Both the position numbers and the translations under genes were made by a program. From NCBI GenBank assembly GCA_963693285.1, contig OY848918.1:11125592-11189591 (forward strand): a stretch of 64,000 bases of DNA, in the 5' to 3' direction. The notes below the pieces were generated by a model. That model had not been told where the DNA came from, ran no database searches, and worked only from the letters and a program-made list of their open reading frames with translations. This stretch comes from Xestospongia muta. Taxonomy: Eukaryota; Porifera; Demospongiae; Haplosclerida; Petrosiidae. This document shows, piece after piece, positions 28,668-48,427 of this stretch (positions are counted from its first letter, which is position 1; every line of letters starts with the position of its first letter).

Positions 28668-30372
28668 GTAGTCAGATGTTAGGTAATCATAACTATATTA
28701 ATAGACTATTAATAATAATAATAATAATAATACAATGCATCATACCTCTGAGAGACAGCCATTAGTCGGAGAAAGTTATACACAATTTTAACCCCTTTTT
28801 GCTCACATCACACATCCGTACAATCACGTGAGCGGTGCGATATATAAAGTTACCCAAAATTTTAACGCCTTCTTTTCAAGTTTTTATTGTCTCTAATGTC
28901 AGCAGAAGTTGCTATATATCACTGCTATGTCTGGAGGAGTTAAAGGAGCTGTTGTAAAGTTAGATAGAAGGAACAAAAGATAATGAAGAAGAATGTTTAG
29001 GTAAGGATTTTTTTTATTTTTTGTAACATAAAAACGACATAATGATATTTTACATTAGTAAATGAACACAATAAAACAAATATTTTGACACATCCAGACA
29101 ATTTAGTGTCATGTTCAGTATTACAGAATTGACAAATGTACTTATCAGGTATTGCGTTTGGTTTTGGAATAGTACATGTAAGGTACATTCATAATAGATA
29201 GTAATCACACTGTAGCATTCAACAGTTTCAGAACTATCGTTATCATCTTTAAAACACTCTCCAAAACTTTTGCATCTTTTTTGTAAATGTTACCTTTAAA
29301 ATATTAATAAAATATTTAATATATTAGATATAAATATTGTTTGCAATCAAGTTGGTTTTGATATAGTTGCTGTAGTTGTTGTTTTCTTCTTTGTTTCTTC
29401 TTACTAAAAGGAGAAATTAGAAGAGCCAGCATTGTTAAAAGCATTTAATGATAGGATTGTCAATTATCTCATCTAGTTTTATCTCTTCTAAGATTGCTTC
29501 AGTTGAAATCTGCTGTTGAAGGATCTGTTGTTGTATCGTGTTTGTCATCTTGTCTTCCTCCTATGGCTACTCAGACTATGACTCACAATCCATTGTTGCT
29601 TCAACTATAGTAATCACAGAGTAAACAAAAAGGTACACAACACAGTCTTTCTTGTTGTTTGATCATCTTCATGATATAAAATGGAACCTTTTGCATCAGG
29701 GTTTAATTATCTGTCCCGACAACAGGGACATAGTATACCAGGTGGTCTACATGTTATTTTTTTAAAATTTTATTATCATATGCCACTTTCATATATATAT
29801 ATGATATGAATACATATACAATTTGTTACGACTGATGCATACAACAATCTTGGTGCATCACAGTGTTACTATGGCAACAAGTGTTACTAATCATTGAAAT
29901 TTCTTAGTTTTCCATATTGCTACATCACACAGCTTTTGCTAATTCCTCAAGTATAGACCTAAAATTACCACTTATTAATAATCTTAAAGACATATTTAAT
30001 ACTATCACACACAAGGACTAAACTTGTTTTATACTCCTAATGTCTGCTATATATGCCTTCATTATCTGTTTCATTTATTTGTAGTGTCTCAATCCAGTCA
30101 ACCAGCTGATGCACCAACTACCAGTGAAGACTTACCTCCACCACTTACTATTGTAAAGTTGATGAGTCATTTAATATGTTGTCAAATGTCTAGTACTGCT
30201 ATTTTGAAAAGTTTTATACAAGATATTATTTCAGGAACTGTGAGTAATAGTTTAATAGTTATGAACAACTAGTGTTTATTTTGTTTTGCTGTTGTTGAAG
30301 GTTAAAATTATTAAAAAAGTTGAAGAATTTAAAAAGATGTCTCCTTGAACAAAAGTAATGATAACTAACTGA

Positions 30373-30428
<56 letters not shown>

Positions 30429-31450
30429 GGGACTGGGATATCTCAAAGAAAGCTAGTATTAGGGTAAGACTACAGATATAGACTTCTATCTAAGTCTTAA
30501 TCCATATATTCAAATACTAAATGTACCGGTTATATGATTTAGAAGATGACACACTTCAAGCTATTATACATATAGCAATGATGGAAAAGAGACCAAATGT
30601 CACGTAATCATTCATTAATAATAATTTATTAATAATACATTATGTAATAAAATAACACATAACTCCCATTGATATTAACAGAATCTTATTTCCATATTAG
30701 GAAATAACTTGATGGTGTGAAGATGTATACAATAAAATACACAGAGGAATTATTGACCCGATAATAGCTAAAGCACAAAGAGAAGGTATGTCTGGAGACC
30801 CAATACAGTAACCAATCCATAACCTGTTTCAGCCTGCATGAACACACTTCCTTAATATATTGCTAAAAATTAAAAGGAGGTAAATGTGGAGGAGACACGT
30901 GATTGTAAAGATAAAAATGATAAATAAATGATATTTAGCTAAGGCCATTCTTTTTGTGTCCATTTGGACATAGCACTGAGAAGCCAGTTACAAAGGAGGA
31001 AATGGATCAAGACATACCTGGTATGGTGGCAAAACTGGACCTAGAGTCTCTATAACAGTAACATTCATGTATACAGATATTTCATGTAACTTGGATGTCA
31101 TAGAGAGAAAGATGTCAATTAACATTCTTTGTTTTTTTTCTAGTTGTTTAGTGGACAGGGTCATAGAATTACAAGCTAACCAACAAAGCTGGTCAATACA
31201 ATTGGTTAAAAAGACTACATAGTATCGTCAGCTGGTGACTGGTATTAATGCTGATCAAAAACCGTCACTGAAGTTATATAATTCTGGTTTAACTATAATC
31301 GTTTGTTTCAGTCAACATTATTGGTGACATTACATTACAAAGACGAAGCTGTCATACTTGTTGTTAACAATTTTGGAGCTAGAAGAGTTAGTGTACTATA
31401 ATGTTTTTATGTATTTAGAAGACTTTTAATTAATTGTTGATCAGATCAAT
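28668..31450. other. Gene-poor region with exon-like scraps
   Basis: No intact gene. Several short in-frame stretches bounded by splice-like sites occur in order on the plus strand: MSGGVKGAVVKLD at 28928, QLKSAVEGSVVVSCL near 29497, QSSQPADAPTTSEDLPPPLT near 30090, DDTLQAIIHIAMMEKRPNV at 30544 and FLCPFGHSTEKPVTKEEMDQ near 30955. They are separated by stops and frame breaks. This looks like a decayed multi-exon gene that I cannot identify. A (CT)n tract lies at 30377-30428 and an (AAT)n run at 28708-28733. Confidence 0.35.
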
Positions 31451-33110
31451 TAAAAATCAATTAAAAATCAATTAGTGTTGGTCACGCGTGGTTGGAGCCT
31501 CCTGTTATTTCCCGCCAAATTGTCACGAGTTTGTGCCTTGTGATTGTCGTAATGAAGCATGACAGAGATGTCTTGAAAATATTAAAAAGACTCCATTTGA
31601 AAAGCTTTTCAGTTCACAGACGCCCGTGGATCTTCGTCGCTACGACTCATCTCTTCGTTCTCCACTTCGACCCTCTTAACGACTCGTCTCTTTGTTCGTC
31701 ACTTCGTTGGATCCCTCCTCTTCGCTGGATCATCCTTTTCATTTTCTTTTCTGTTCTTTTTTATTTAATTATTATTTTATTTATTTTCTGTTTTTTATAT
31801 TTAATTTTTATCTTTTTATTTTTGTTTATATCAATCAGTTCGCTTATTGACTTTTCTCTTCGTTTCTACAGGACTCAATTGGAAGTTACCACGAGTTCTC
31901 TGATGTTGTTGACTGTTCTCAGTTCTCTGGATGTAAAAGATGAGTCGCTCTCCTGTCTGGTCTCTTCTGTCTTCTTCTTTCAAGCCTTCTTTCCTTTTCT
32001 TTTTCTTTTTATTTTTATTTTTTTTGGGCTATCCAGCCCATACAAATCCTATTAATTATCTTCCCCCTGCCGCCTGGCGGCCTCAAAAAAAAAAATTTTT
32101 TTTTAACATCCGAGGCCGCCAGGTGGCGGGGGGAAGCTCTGATCTTCTAGGGTGCGTGTGTGTTGGTGGTCCCTTTTCACTTCCTCTGTCTCTCTTCACT
32201 CTCTATCTACTCATTGTCACCATCAGTTCATAACTACTCTCTCTTTCTTTCCCTGCAGGAGCAGCACTGGTGAAAAAGGTGAGCTGTCTCTCCATCCATT
32301 CACTTCTCATCCATTCGTTAGTAACCCAGTTGTTATTCTTCTCTTTCTCCCTCTATGTTCTCAACTTGTGGACTGACTGGACTCTTGGGAACTCACCATC
32401 ATCTCTTTCCTATAATTGTTGGATTGGAGACCTTCACTGGACTTCTTGGGAACTCTTCAACTACAAAGACTGTTTTTTATTTTTGACTTCTTGAGGATTC
32501 TTCAACTACAGAGACTATTTTTATTTTTTTATTTTTTGTTGTCATTTTTTCTTGTTTTTTTTATATTATATGTATTAATTTTCTTATTTTAAAATAACAT
32601 TTTTCTCACTAAATTTGTCAATTTTAACTTTAGATATTTATTTAACAATTATTTTTATACTTTTAATTTTTTTATTAATAATGAATTAGTTTAGAATTCA
32701 ATTTCTTTAAAATTCCAAACTCTAATACGACAGATTACTTATCATTGCTGCTGTATACTATAATCACTGAATTCTATCTTTTTTACAACTATAGTATTAT
32801 CATTTTATTTATTGTACCTATGTCAATCACTTCTTTCACTTCTTTTTTATTGTTAATTTAGTTTGTATCTCCTTTTTTACATTAATTTTAATCAAGAATC
32901 ATTTCTTACCAAAGTTAATTAAAAATCTATTAAAGCTTTTTGCTTGTTAGTCGTGTGCTAGTAATTGAGATTTTCCCGCCATAATCATGGTCACGTGTTC
33001 TTTTACTAGTTGTGTACACGTGCTTATGATATTTTTCCCGCCCAATCAATGTGGTTTAATTTCTATTTCAGTGTTTTTAATCAAGTTCTTCTAAGATATT
33101 TATTTCTTTT
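31451..33110. other. T-rich region with a GC-rich hairpin and CACGTG / TTTCCCGCC sites
   Basis: Pyrimidine-rich plus strand with long T runs; the open frames in it are compositional and encode only Phe/Leu/Ser-rich sequence. TTTCCCGCC-type motifs (E2F-like) occur near 31505, 32972 and 33034, with CACGTG near 32992 and 33016. A small exon-like block (GAGCAGCACTGGTGAAAAAG, about 32260-32279) is framed by CCTGCAG and GTGAGC. No product can be named. Confidence 0.4.
32061..32136. repeat. GC-rich inverted repeat (stem-loop)
   Basis: The arms at 32061-32084 and 32113-32136 pair over 24 nt with two mismatches; both contain GGCCGCCAGG or its complement. The 28-nt spacer is an A-run, a T-run and a short tail that can also pair. 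It is the most GC-rich feature in a very AT-rich neighbourhood. Confidence 0.85.
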
Positions 33111-33120
33111 AATAGTCAAA

Positions 33121-33443
33121 ATTAATCTTTATTTATTCTTTTAATTTTTTAAAAACTATTTAAGAAGTTTAGGGTTCAGTGTCTAGACATAAATTTTATT
33201 ACACTTTTTTTAATTGTAGATAAGATAAAAATTTATAGCATTAAATTTGTGCCATCATTATCATGTAATCTTAAATACAAAATTGAGCATACATCTGAGT
33301 TCCATGGCTCACCAAGTGATGTAAAGGTTCTGATATGCAGTATCAGAATGAGTCTATTAGTATGGGTTTGAGTCCAACTTGTTTCAGTGTCTGTGTTTAC
33401 TACACAACTATTAGCAAACAAATTATTCTTTTTTAAGAGAACA
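33121..33443. repeat. Direct repeat copy 1 with a tRNA-like segment (possible SINE)
   Basis: Paired with 33444-33708. The segment 33299-33385 contains TGGCTCACCAAGTGATG (A-box-like) and, about 50 nt on, GGGTTTGAGTCCAAC (B-box-like, matching GGTTCGANTCC at most positions), the layout of an internal RNA polymerase III promoter. Both copies share flanks such as TTTAAGAAGTTTAGGGTTCA. A tRNA-derived SINE is the best guess; a functional tRNA is unlikely because no acceptor stem closes. Confidence 0.5.
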
Positions 33444-33708
33444 ATTAATCTTTATTTATAATTTAATTTTTTAAAACTATTTAAGAAGTTTAGGGTTCAG
33501 CGTCTACACACAAATTTTATTACACTTCTTTTAAAAATTGAGCATACAACTGAGTTCCATGGCTCACCAAGTGATGTAAAGGACTCTGCTATACAGTATC
33601 AGAATGAGTCTATTAGTATGGGTTTGAGTCCAACTTGTTTCATACTTGTCTGTGTGTCTATTATGTAACTATTAGCAAACGAAATTATTCTTTTTTTAAA
33701 AGAATAAC
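33444..33708. repeat. Direct repeat copy 2 with a tRNA-like segment (possible SINE)
   Basis: Same unit as 33121-33443, lacking about 60 nt between the TTTTATTACACTT motif and the AATTGAGCATACA motif. The tRNA-like segment at 33554-33641 is nearly identical to that of copy 1. Confidence 0.5.
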
Positions 33709-36350
33709 AAACATGATAGTGAGTAGTAGGATATCAACAAAATACAATTAAAATGTACATCTAAAATCAATTGAACAATTATAATTCATTGCCTTAGCTT
33801 TGTATCCAGATGCTTGATGAACATTTTTAAGTATAAATTTAATAAAACATGGAATATCCTCATCCTAATCCAAATTTGTTTTAGATAATGCAATAGTATG
33901 CAAAAAAATAGATTATGTGGAAAATTTGATTCATTTTAAAAGTGCAGATATTTCAGGCTAAACTAGGATAACTGGTTTGTCTTGGTCTGTAGAACTGGTT
34001 TGATAAAGATTCCACAGTTATTCTGAAAAAAGAGAGTCTTATAAAGTTTATTTGGTGGTCTAGTTTTAATACCAGTAATCTCTTCTTATTTATTTAAAAC
34101 AATATCTTATTAATGGCGTAATCACATTTTATTCTCATAATAATATATTCTAAACTAAGAACATCCTCTATATTGAACTCTCCTGAACCAGTCCATGCTA
34201 ATATCCCAAAACGTCCACTACAGACTACAGACTACAGAGACGGTCACATCTTAAAAGCATGTCTTCATTATAGACACTTTTAAACCTTATTTTTCTTAGA
34301 TATATATCCTTTACATGAGCTACACCATACCGCTTCTTACATATACATGTACTTACTTTCTATCTGGACTAAGGGTCCATCCAGCCAAGGACCAGTTAAG
34401 ATTCTTGTTATACTATAAGCTAACCAAACAGTTGTAGGCTTTGCTGACTATTAGCAACATAATGGAGACTGTTGAATGTGAGGAGAGGTATAATTGAAGA
34501 ACTGTTTGTTCCAGTCAATACATCAACCCTATAGAAAAGAAGAAAGGATACCATTGAATTAAGATTCAAGGAAACTCTATTTCATATGAAAGCCGAGGAT
34601 GGACATTCCAATTCCTATTTCCTGTTTCTTCTGCGCATCTTTGCATATTTTAAAAATTCCAATTAACGACCTTGATAACTTTCAATTTCTTATTCCTTAT
34701 TCCATTCTTTGCATATGTGCCATTTCTGGGCTTTTCTTGTTATTAATAAAACACAGAGCACAAGCACCACCAACTGTCTCTTAGAATCAAGCGTCAGTGA
34801 GATGTTTCTAGTTGGGTTGGGTTCCTGATTTTGGTTGTATATTCTATGAGTGTTATTTATGGAAGCTGAGGACATACATTCCAACTCCATATAATCCCAT
34901 TTGATTAAAATAAGAAATAGGAATTTCCATTTTAGGAAATAAGATTCAGTTAGCATTGATGGAAAACTACCTCAATAGAACAAGTATTATTACTTGTGAT
35001 TTTACTCTAATTTGATAACATAATATATTATTAATAAATGATTACATGACATTAGGCACATATATAGACAAAGAATAAGAAGGGAAGAGTTGTTTTACCT
35101 GAGCCAAGTTTCTAGGAAGGTGTAACTGAGAGAGAGGAGGTAACAGTAGGTGGAGCTGACACCACTTTGAAATCAGGCTTCCTCAACATTTATAGTTTAC
35201 CAATCTAGTTAACACTATCAATCTATTATAGCAAATTTATTAATATACCTGCTCTTGTTGAAAAGTTGTGGTGGCTCCACCCACATCATTATCTACTGAT
35301 AGTTTTTTTTTGTTTTCAGAGAACATGAAACAGAGAAGCTAGGACTGGATACTAATGGTTTGATTGGAGAATGTCCAGAACAAAGTGCTTTGTTTGCATT
35401 ACCAAGCAGATCAATCTAACCAAATCGAGTCAAGCAGTCAAACCAGTTTTTATTATTTATCTAACTTCCATATCTGGTTGTGAATCTATCAGTTTCTTTG
35501 TGAGACAAGGTGTGGCTTTTACTTGTACAGCTTGAAAATCAGTCTAGAGACAGAGAGAAATAAATATATCAAAGATCGCATTAGTTGCCATTCACATCAG
35601 CTATGGCAACCAATCCTTCAGTCAATAAGACGGAGAAAATGTTAAACAACTAAAATAAGTGAGGCTCCACCCATATAATAATAATGATGTCAATAATAAT
35701 AAAAAATTTAATTATTTTATAACTACCATATTTCACTACATACCTAATAGTATATAAGAAAAAAACATTTCAAAAAATAAAAGACAATATAATGGCGGAC
35801 AATCCCAAAACGTTATTGTCTCATTACTGTACCATAGCATAATTCTCATGTCATATCATAAAGATTCTATAAGAAATGCCATTTCCTTTTAAGTCACTAT
35901 TTATTCAAACATTGCCAATTCTGAAAAGAAATTTCCAAGTTACAGTACTTAATATATACCATAATAAATATTTGGTTAAATTTACTCCATTCCTTTCTTT
36001 AGCAAAAGGACCTGGCCTCACAAGACACTCTGATGTAAAACAATAAAAAATATGGTGGATTCTTACTAGATGTCACTAACTGCCATCAATGATGAGATAG
36101 GTGTAATTGATCTGATTAGACACTTTCTTCATTGATGATACTGAGAGTTTAACCTCAAGGTTTACTGATACTGACGTTACAATCACTGTTTTTAGGAAAA
36201 TTGTTAAATTTAACAATGGTTTGGCAAAATAACAAAAATTATATATTGAAAACCAATATTAATGTACCATAATTATTAATTATTCTTAATATATAAGACA
36301 GTAATAACAATTGTTATGATATTATAAGATCAGTTTAAAGTTACTTGTAC
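33709..36350. other. Intergenic region upstream of the polyubiquitin 3' end
   Basis: No coding exon found on either strand. It contains an imperfect pair of direct repeats around ACATTCCAA (34588-34620 and 34861-34890). The part near 36180-36350 is probably the 3' untranslated region of the minus-strand polyubiquitin gene. Confidence 0.5.
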
Positions 36351-38249
<1,899 letters not shown>

Positions 38250-38280
38250 CTTCAGATGAGATCGGCAGGCAAAGTCGCTT

Positions 38281-38306
38281 CTCTTTATACTGCCCTATGA
38301 CGTAAT
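38281..38306 (-). promoter_or_regulatory. Polyubiquitin core promoter (TATA box and CRE-like site)
   Basis: On the minus strand, GTATAAAGAG (38281-38290) lies about 100 nt before the ATG. TTACGTCA (38298-38305), an ATF/CREB-type site, sits just upstream of it. The spacing from TATA box to the putative 5' untranslated exon is normal. Confidence 0.6.
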
Positions 38307-39025
38307 ATCTAAATATAGTAAGTGACTTCTAAATTTAGTAGGTGACAAACCACATGATTTCCTCCTGCAAAATTAACGACATGACGTGGCACATTCAACA
38401 GTTTAGTATAAAATGTTTTAAATAGAACTGTGATAAATTGTTGTTTCTTAGCACTTCGTCTTAGTTTTCCTTGATTTCAGAAACATTGCATCTCTTGAAT
38501 TATGAGTGATACCAGCCAGATCTACTCTTCAGCAGAACCTGAGATTAATATCAATATATATATATATTGTATGCATTATGCCATTTATTACCTTAGTATC
38601 AACAGCTTTTTCAAACTTTTGATTAAATCTGATGATAATTGATTTCTCCACAATACATAAAAATAATAATAGGTAAATAATAATAGAGTGGATTTGATAG
38701 CAGAGGAGAATAAATAGGCAAAATTATAGCAAAATTGGACAAGGCCTAACTGCTTCCTCAAATCCTTTTAATATCAGCATTAAAGACATGTGAAAACTAA
38801 CAAATAATGATTTAGCATTAGATCTAGTAACAGAAGAGCCATTACTTATAAATAGAATAATAGTATTACTCGTTTTTAAGAGTACTAGTAGTTGTACTTA
38901 TCTGTACGAGAAAACTAGTAAAAGAAGATTACGTTAACAGTGACAAACCCTTGAGATGTATTTTTAGTAGGAGGTGTGGCCTTATTGTTCGAAGTCGCAT
39001 ATCAGCAGTTGACTAAAGTATAGCG
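38307..39025. other. Divergent intergenic region between polyubiquitin and SLC37 C
   Basis: Shared upstream region for two genes pointing away from each other. No coding sequence. Near the SLC37 C start it carries GGAGGTGTGGCC (38970-38981) and CATATCAGCAG (38998-39008); related motifs precede SLC37 B (AGAGGTGTGACC near 23161 and CATATCAGCAG near 23229), so they may be promoter elements kept after duplication. Confidence 0.45.
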
Positions 39026-42000
39026 ATGGAAGAAAAGGAGGCAAACTGTTGGGAGGCGGGGAGACATCGTAAAGTCATCTGGAATAAACTACCATTAGGA
39101 GCATGGCTACTGAGCTATCTAGGTGTCTTCAATTGTTGCTCAAGTAAAAGGTACAAATGTTATAAACGATGCCTTTTGCTGAAACCTTTTCACATATTAT
39201 TGCAGTCTACTTGAGTTAAAAGACTGTAATAGGATATAAGTCTTGCATAGAAAAATAGAAAGTGGCCAGAGTCCATGCAGAAAAAGAAACAATACTTCAG
39301 TGTGAAATTACTTTATTTACATACAATCCAAGGGTTTGGGTTTAAAGTTTATGTTGCTTAGAGTAGGTTTACACAAGTGTAGTACATTATCTGTTTAAAC
39401 TCATAAAACAGTTTACATTAAACATGAAGTAGAACAGTTAACTGGGGTGGGATGGTTTATTGAACACTACATAATTTTTCTACATACTTCCTTGTTGTCC
39501 ATCTATAGCTATCGGCTATACATACTGGTACTGACGTTTATATGCTATGCTTCCTATCACATGTCACGTAAACCATTCAGTGTTGTTGCTGTAAGTTTAC
39601 TTGAAACATCTATTCATTCATTCATTGTCAAGACTCGACAATCTATTCATATGACAGAGCTGTAGTATGACAGCATCTGATACACCAAATAATGTTAAAA
39701 CATAATAGTTGCTTCAGTATACCATATAGTTAGTGTTATATATATTATAGTTATATTTGATATACATTATTAATATTAACTAATCCTACTACTTTATTAA
39801 GTACTAAACTATATGACTACTAGGATGAATATTAAGTACTAATAGAACATATTTATAAAAAGCTAAAGACAATATACTAGAATTCTTTATAACAACCAAA
39901 CAACTTCTTTGTGTGTATATATTGTTTACAGAATGTCTTAGCTCCAAATTGTAATCTGTTAGAAGGCAATACCAATGATAATGGCAGTAAAAATGATCAA
40001 TACTTACATCTAGTAGACCCAGGTGACTATGAACGGGGCTGGCCACCATTCAGTAAGTACATATTATACATGTACATTTATTATGATTGGTTCACTTCAC
40101 TTATAGATGGTACGTATTGTAAGACTATCATTGGTGCTATTGACTATGCCTGGCTTTTTACATATGCTGTGTTTATGGTTGGGAGGTAAGAGAAGGTGAG
40201 GGAGGGTATGATTGGTTTTCTACTAGTCCATAGTCACTATACATGTGTCTTCTTTATAGTGGATTAATAGCTGATCGTGTCAATTTGAGATACTTTCTAA
40301 CTGTTGGAATGATAGGTATTGTATTAGTCAATGTATGTTTGTATGTATCATGTGATACGTGGGTTGTACCTCTATAGGTAGTGGAGTATTTGTTGGACTA
40401 CTAGGTGTGGCTTATTACGCTGAAATACATCATCTGGCTTATTTCATTGTTGTTCAGATTTTTGTGGGCATATTTGAGGTATGTCCTTATTTGGTCATTT
40501 TTTCATAAGATACTGTCATCCTTTAGTCCACAGGCTGGCCAGCAGTAGTAGCCATTATGGGTAACTGGTTTGGTAAACAACATCGTGGTCTTCTTTTAGG
40601 TATCTGGAACTCACATACTTCAGTTGGCAATATATTAGGAACAGCTGTACCATCAATATGGGCTAAAAAAGGAAAACCCTGGTACATTGTTTAGATAATG
40701 ATATTAGTACAAACTATCTTTTATGTATAGTGCAATTTGATTGATTTTATAATGACAAGTGGGATGATGGAATTTGGCAGCAAATATGTTTACTTACTAT
40801 TCAATCCAGTTTTATTGTGTTTCCAATTATAGGGGGTGGTCCTTTCTAGTACCTGGGTTTGTTATGATTGGTGTAGGCTTGATGATGTTTTTTTTCTTAA
40901 TACTTGGTTAGTATTTGTTAGTTCATGTATCTATTAATACATCTGTCTATCCATTCCTTCACCCTCTCTTATCCATTGATCCATCCATTCCTCCACCCTC
41001 TCTCTCTTATCCATTCATCTCTATCCATTCCTCTACCTTCTCTTACCAATTCATCCATCCATTCTTCCATCCATTAGAGCCATCACATGTTGGTCTTCCA
41101 CCTCCTGAGCATCATGTGGTAAGATATATTAACTAATGAACTGCAAATAGAACTGTTATATGACTGTTACATAGGATCAAAATATGGACAAGTCTTCTCA
41201 ACCTTCTCGTACAAGAAATAGAAGTCAAAATGGAGATGATTCTAACTCATTGATGATGAGAGACAATGATAAAGAGAATGATGAAGTAAGTCAAGCATAG
41301 AGAATTTAGCACTAATATAGTTGTAATTTAAATTAGGTCTGGGATGAACAAAATAAAGATGAGAACACAGTGGATGAATATACTTCTCTTATAGAAAATA
41401 ACAAATCTCATGAAAAAAACTATCGCAGCAGTATGATTGACAATAGTACACCTGATACTCATGAGGTGAAGGCTCCTGAAGTAAGTACATTATCTATACT
41501 TGTCTGTTTTTGACCTCCCTCTCCCTCTCTTTGTAGACAAAAAATAAGGCCATTAGTTTGTTAGGAGCACTCAAAGTACCAGTAAGTCTGAGAAATTGTG
41601 TGTCAAATATTCATATTGATTACTAAGGGAGTTATTGAGTTCTCAATTGCTCTTTTTTTTGCTAAACTGGTCGCCTATACCTTCTTGTTTTGGTTACCCT
41701 ATTATCTTAATGTTCACAGTAAGTATGTGTAGATCATGCTCACATTATTCTATACAACACTGTAGCTGTTGGTGGTCATTATATTGGTGAACAAAAAGCT
41801 GATTTGTTAGCTACTTTATATGATGTCGGTGGTATTATTGGTAAATTACTGATGATTTATCGCATGATATTTTCATTATCTCTCCTCATCTTTCCTGTAC
41901 ATGTACATGTAGGTGGTATTTTTACTGGTGGTCTATCTGACATCATCAATGCCAGAGCTATATCTTGTGTTATAATGATGTACTTAGCTGTTCCTACTGT

Positions 42001-43236
42001 AAGTGTGTGTGTGTAATGGAGTCTTGATCAATAATCACAGTTTTTATTTTAATAGTTATTTATTTTTCGCTACATGGGACACGATGCAATTGGACTTACT
42101 ATATGTCAGTAAAAATGATAAGTATCATTACTGTTCAGTACTGCCCTCTTTTTCTTAGTTCTTATCATGTTGAGTGGTACTTTTATTAACGGACCATATG
42201 CGCTCATTACGACAGCTGTATCAAGTGATCTAGTTAGTAATAAATTATAAAGTATCCCTTGACCAATCAAATTGTAGTATATGTACACAACTTAATAAGG
42301 GAATCTGATTGGTCAGTATATTTGATTACCTGGCTTTATGGGCTTTTTCTTTACTTTCCAATCATAATGTGGTTTTGCTTTTAATAGGTTAGAGTTCTTG
42401 ACCAATGAATTATACCAGTTTGCAATAAAACATTCCAGTATGTGCTCAAACTTTATAGCAACAGCTTTTAGGTTTCTAAATTATGTATTCTCCTTGGTTC
42501 TGGTCCTTTTTACCTGTATTAAGAGTTTGTATAGCCTTGCATTAAGTCTTTTGTATACAAAGTGACTTATGCTCTCAGTTATAATGTATGAATTCTATGT
42601 CTCTTAGGGAACACACAAGTCACTTAAAGACAATCAGAAAGCTAAGGCTACAGTGGGTGCTATTATCGATGGTATGGGATCTTTAGGGGCAGCATTTGGT
42701 CCCCTAGTAACAGGATGGGTCTCTGATTTCTTTGTAAGTTTACTCAAAATTTGTTCAATATAATTTTTTATCAATTTATCAATGTAGGGGTGGGACAATG
42801 CTTTTAATGTCCTAATGGTATCCTGTTTCCTGTCTTCCTTGGTAAGTGTCATCAAGCATATTATGTACAGACGAACCCAGAAAGATATCAATGGAGATAT
42901 TGGATCAAATATACTATACATTGTACTATGTTTGTACTATTATACTATGCTGTACTATATTGTACTGTGCTGTACTATATTGTACTGTGTTGTACTATAT
43001 TATACTATGCTATACTATATTGTACTATGCTGTACTATATTGTACTATGCTGTACTATATTATACTATGCTGTACTATATTGTACTATGCTGTACTATAT
43101 TGTACTATGCTGTACACTATATTGCAGATGCTTAGTAGATTAGTTGTTCGTGAAGTTCGGAACTTTTACAACGTCATCAAAGTCTGGAGAGAGAAACAAA
43201 AGGAAAGGTTAATAATACAATAACTACGAGTATTTT

Positions 43237-43291
<55 letters not shown>

Positions 43292-43375
43292 CTCATAAAT
43301 TATTATGCTCCATTTAGGAAGAGCTACCAAGTTTTCACAAGTACTAAAGATAATATCTGTGACTCTTATATGTAG
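39026..43375 (+). CDS. SLC37-type sugar-phosphate exchanger C
   Basis: Third SLC37 paralog, 608 aa from 21 exons: 39026-39150, 39509-39590, 39932-40052, 40107-40185, 40260-40315, 40378-40478, 40527-40681, 40833-40906, 41078-41118, 41175-41285, 41337-41480, 41537-41581, 41628-41718, 41766-41840, 41913-41998, 42056-42104, 42159-42232, 42608-42733, 42788-42841, 43128-43207 and 43318-43375. Same phases and order as B and D. Key segments: GLIADRVNLRYFLTVGM, GNWFGKQHRGLLLGIWNSHT, WLPYYLNVH and NGPYALITTAVSSDLG. Its central loop (exons 9-12) is the longest of the four; exon 11 alone encodes 48 mostly charged or polar residues. Exon 18 is identical at all 126 nucleotides to exon 18 of gene D. The C-terminal tail is basic and has no obvious ER-retrieval motif. 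Confidence 0.9.
42905..43118. repeat. 20-nt minisatellite in SLC37 C intron 19
   Basis: About ten copies of a TGTACTATGCTGTACTATAT-like unit fill the intron before exon 20. All three frames stay open for long stretches, producing spurious Tyr/Leu/Cys-rich frames. It is non-coding filler between the exon 19 donor at 42842 and the TTGCAG acceptor at 43127. Confidence 0.9.
43243..43289. repeat. (TA)n microsatellite in SLC37 C intron 20
   Basis: Uninterrupted TA repeat in the last intron of the gene, about 28 nt upstream of the CATTTAG acceptor of exon 21. Confidence 0.95.
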
Positions 43376-43561
43376 CAGCTTTACTAACATATATAGTGTG
43401 CAAAATATATATTATATTATATAATATGTCGTAATGATTATTATTATAATTGTAATTTATACAGCAAATTGTAATTCAATTGTAATTTATATAAACCGGA
43501 TCCAATTACCGGCATGTACTTCCTGACTTGAGTAACTTAGCGTTTACTGTTCGAACAAGAA

Positions 43562-48427
<4,866 letters not shown>

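Noticed and set aside
31492..32494. Plus-strand frames of 74-187 residues, very rich in Phe, Leu and Ser
   Set aside because: They follow the T/C-rich composition of the strand, have no domain and overlap each other and the hairpin.
33299..33641. Functional tRNA genes
   Set aside because: The A/B-box-like motifs are present, but no closing acceptor stem or clear anticodon stem is seen.
42815..43223. 106-125-residue Tyr/Leu/Cys-rich frames
   Set aside because: They read through the intronic 20-nt minisatellite of SLC37 C.
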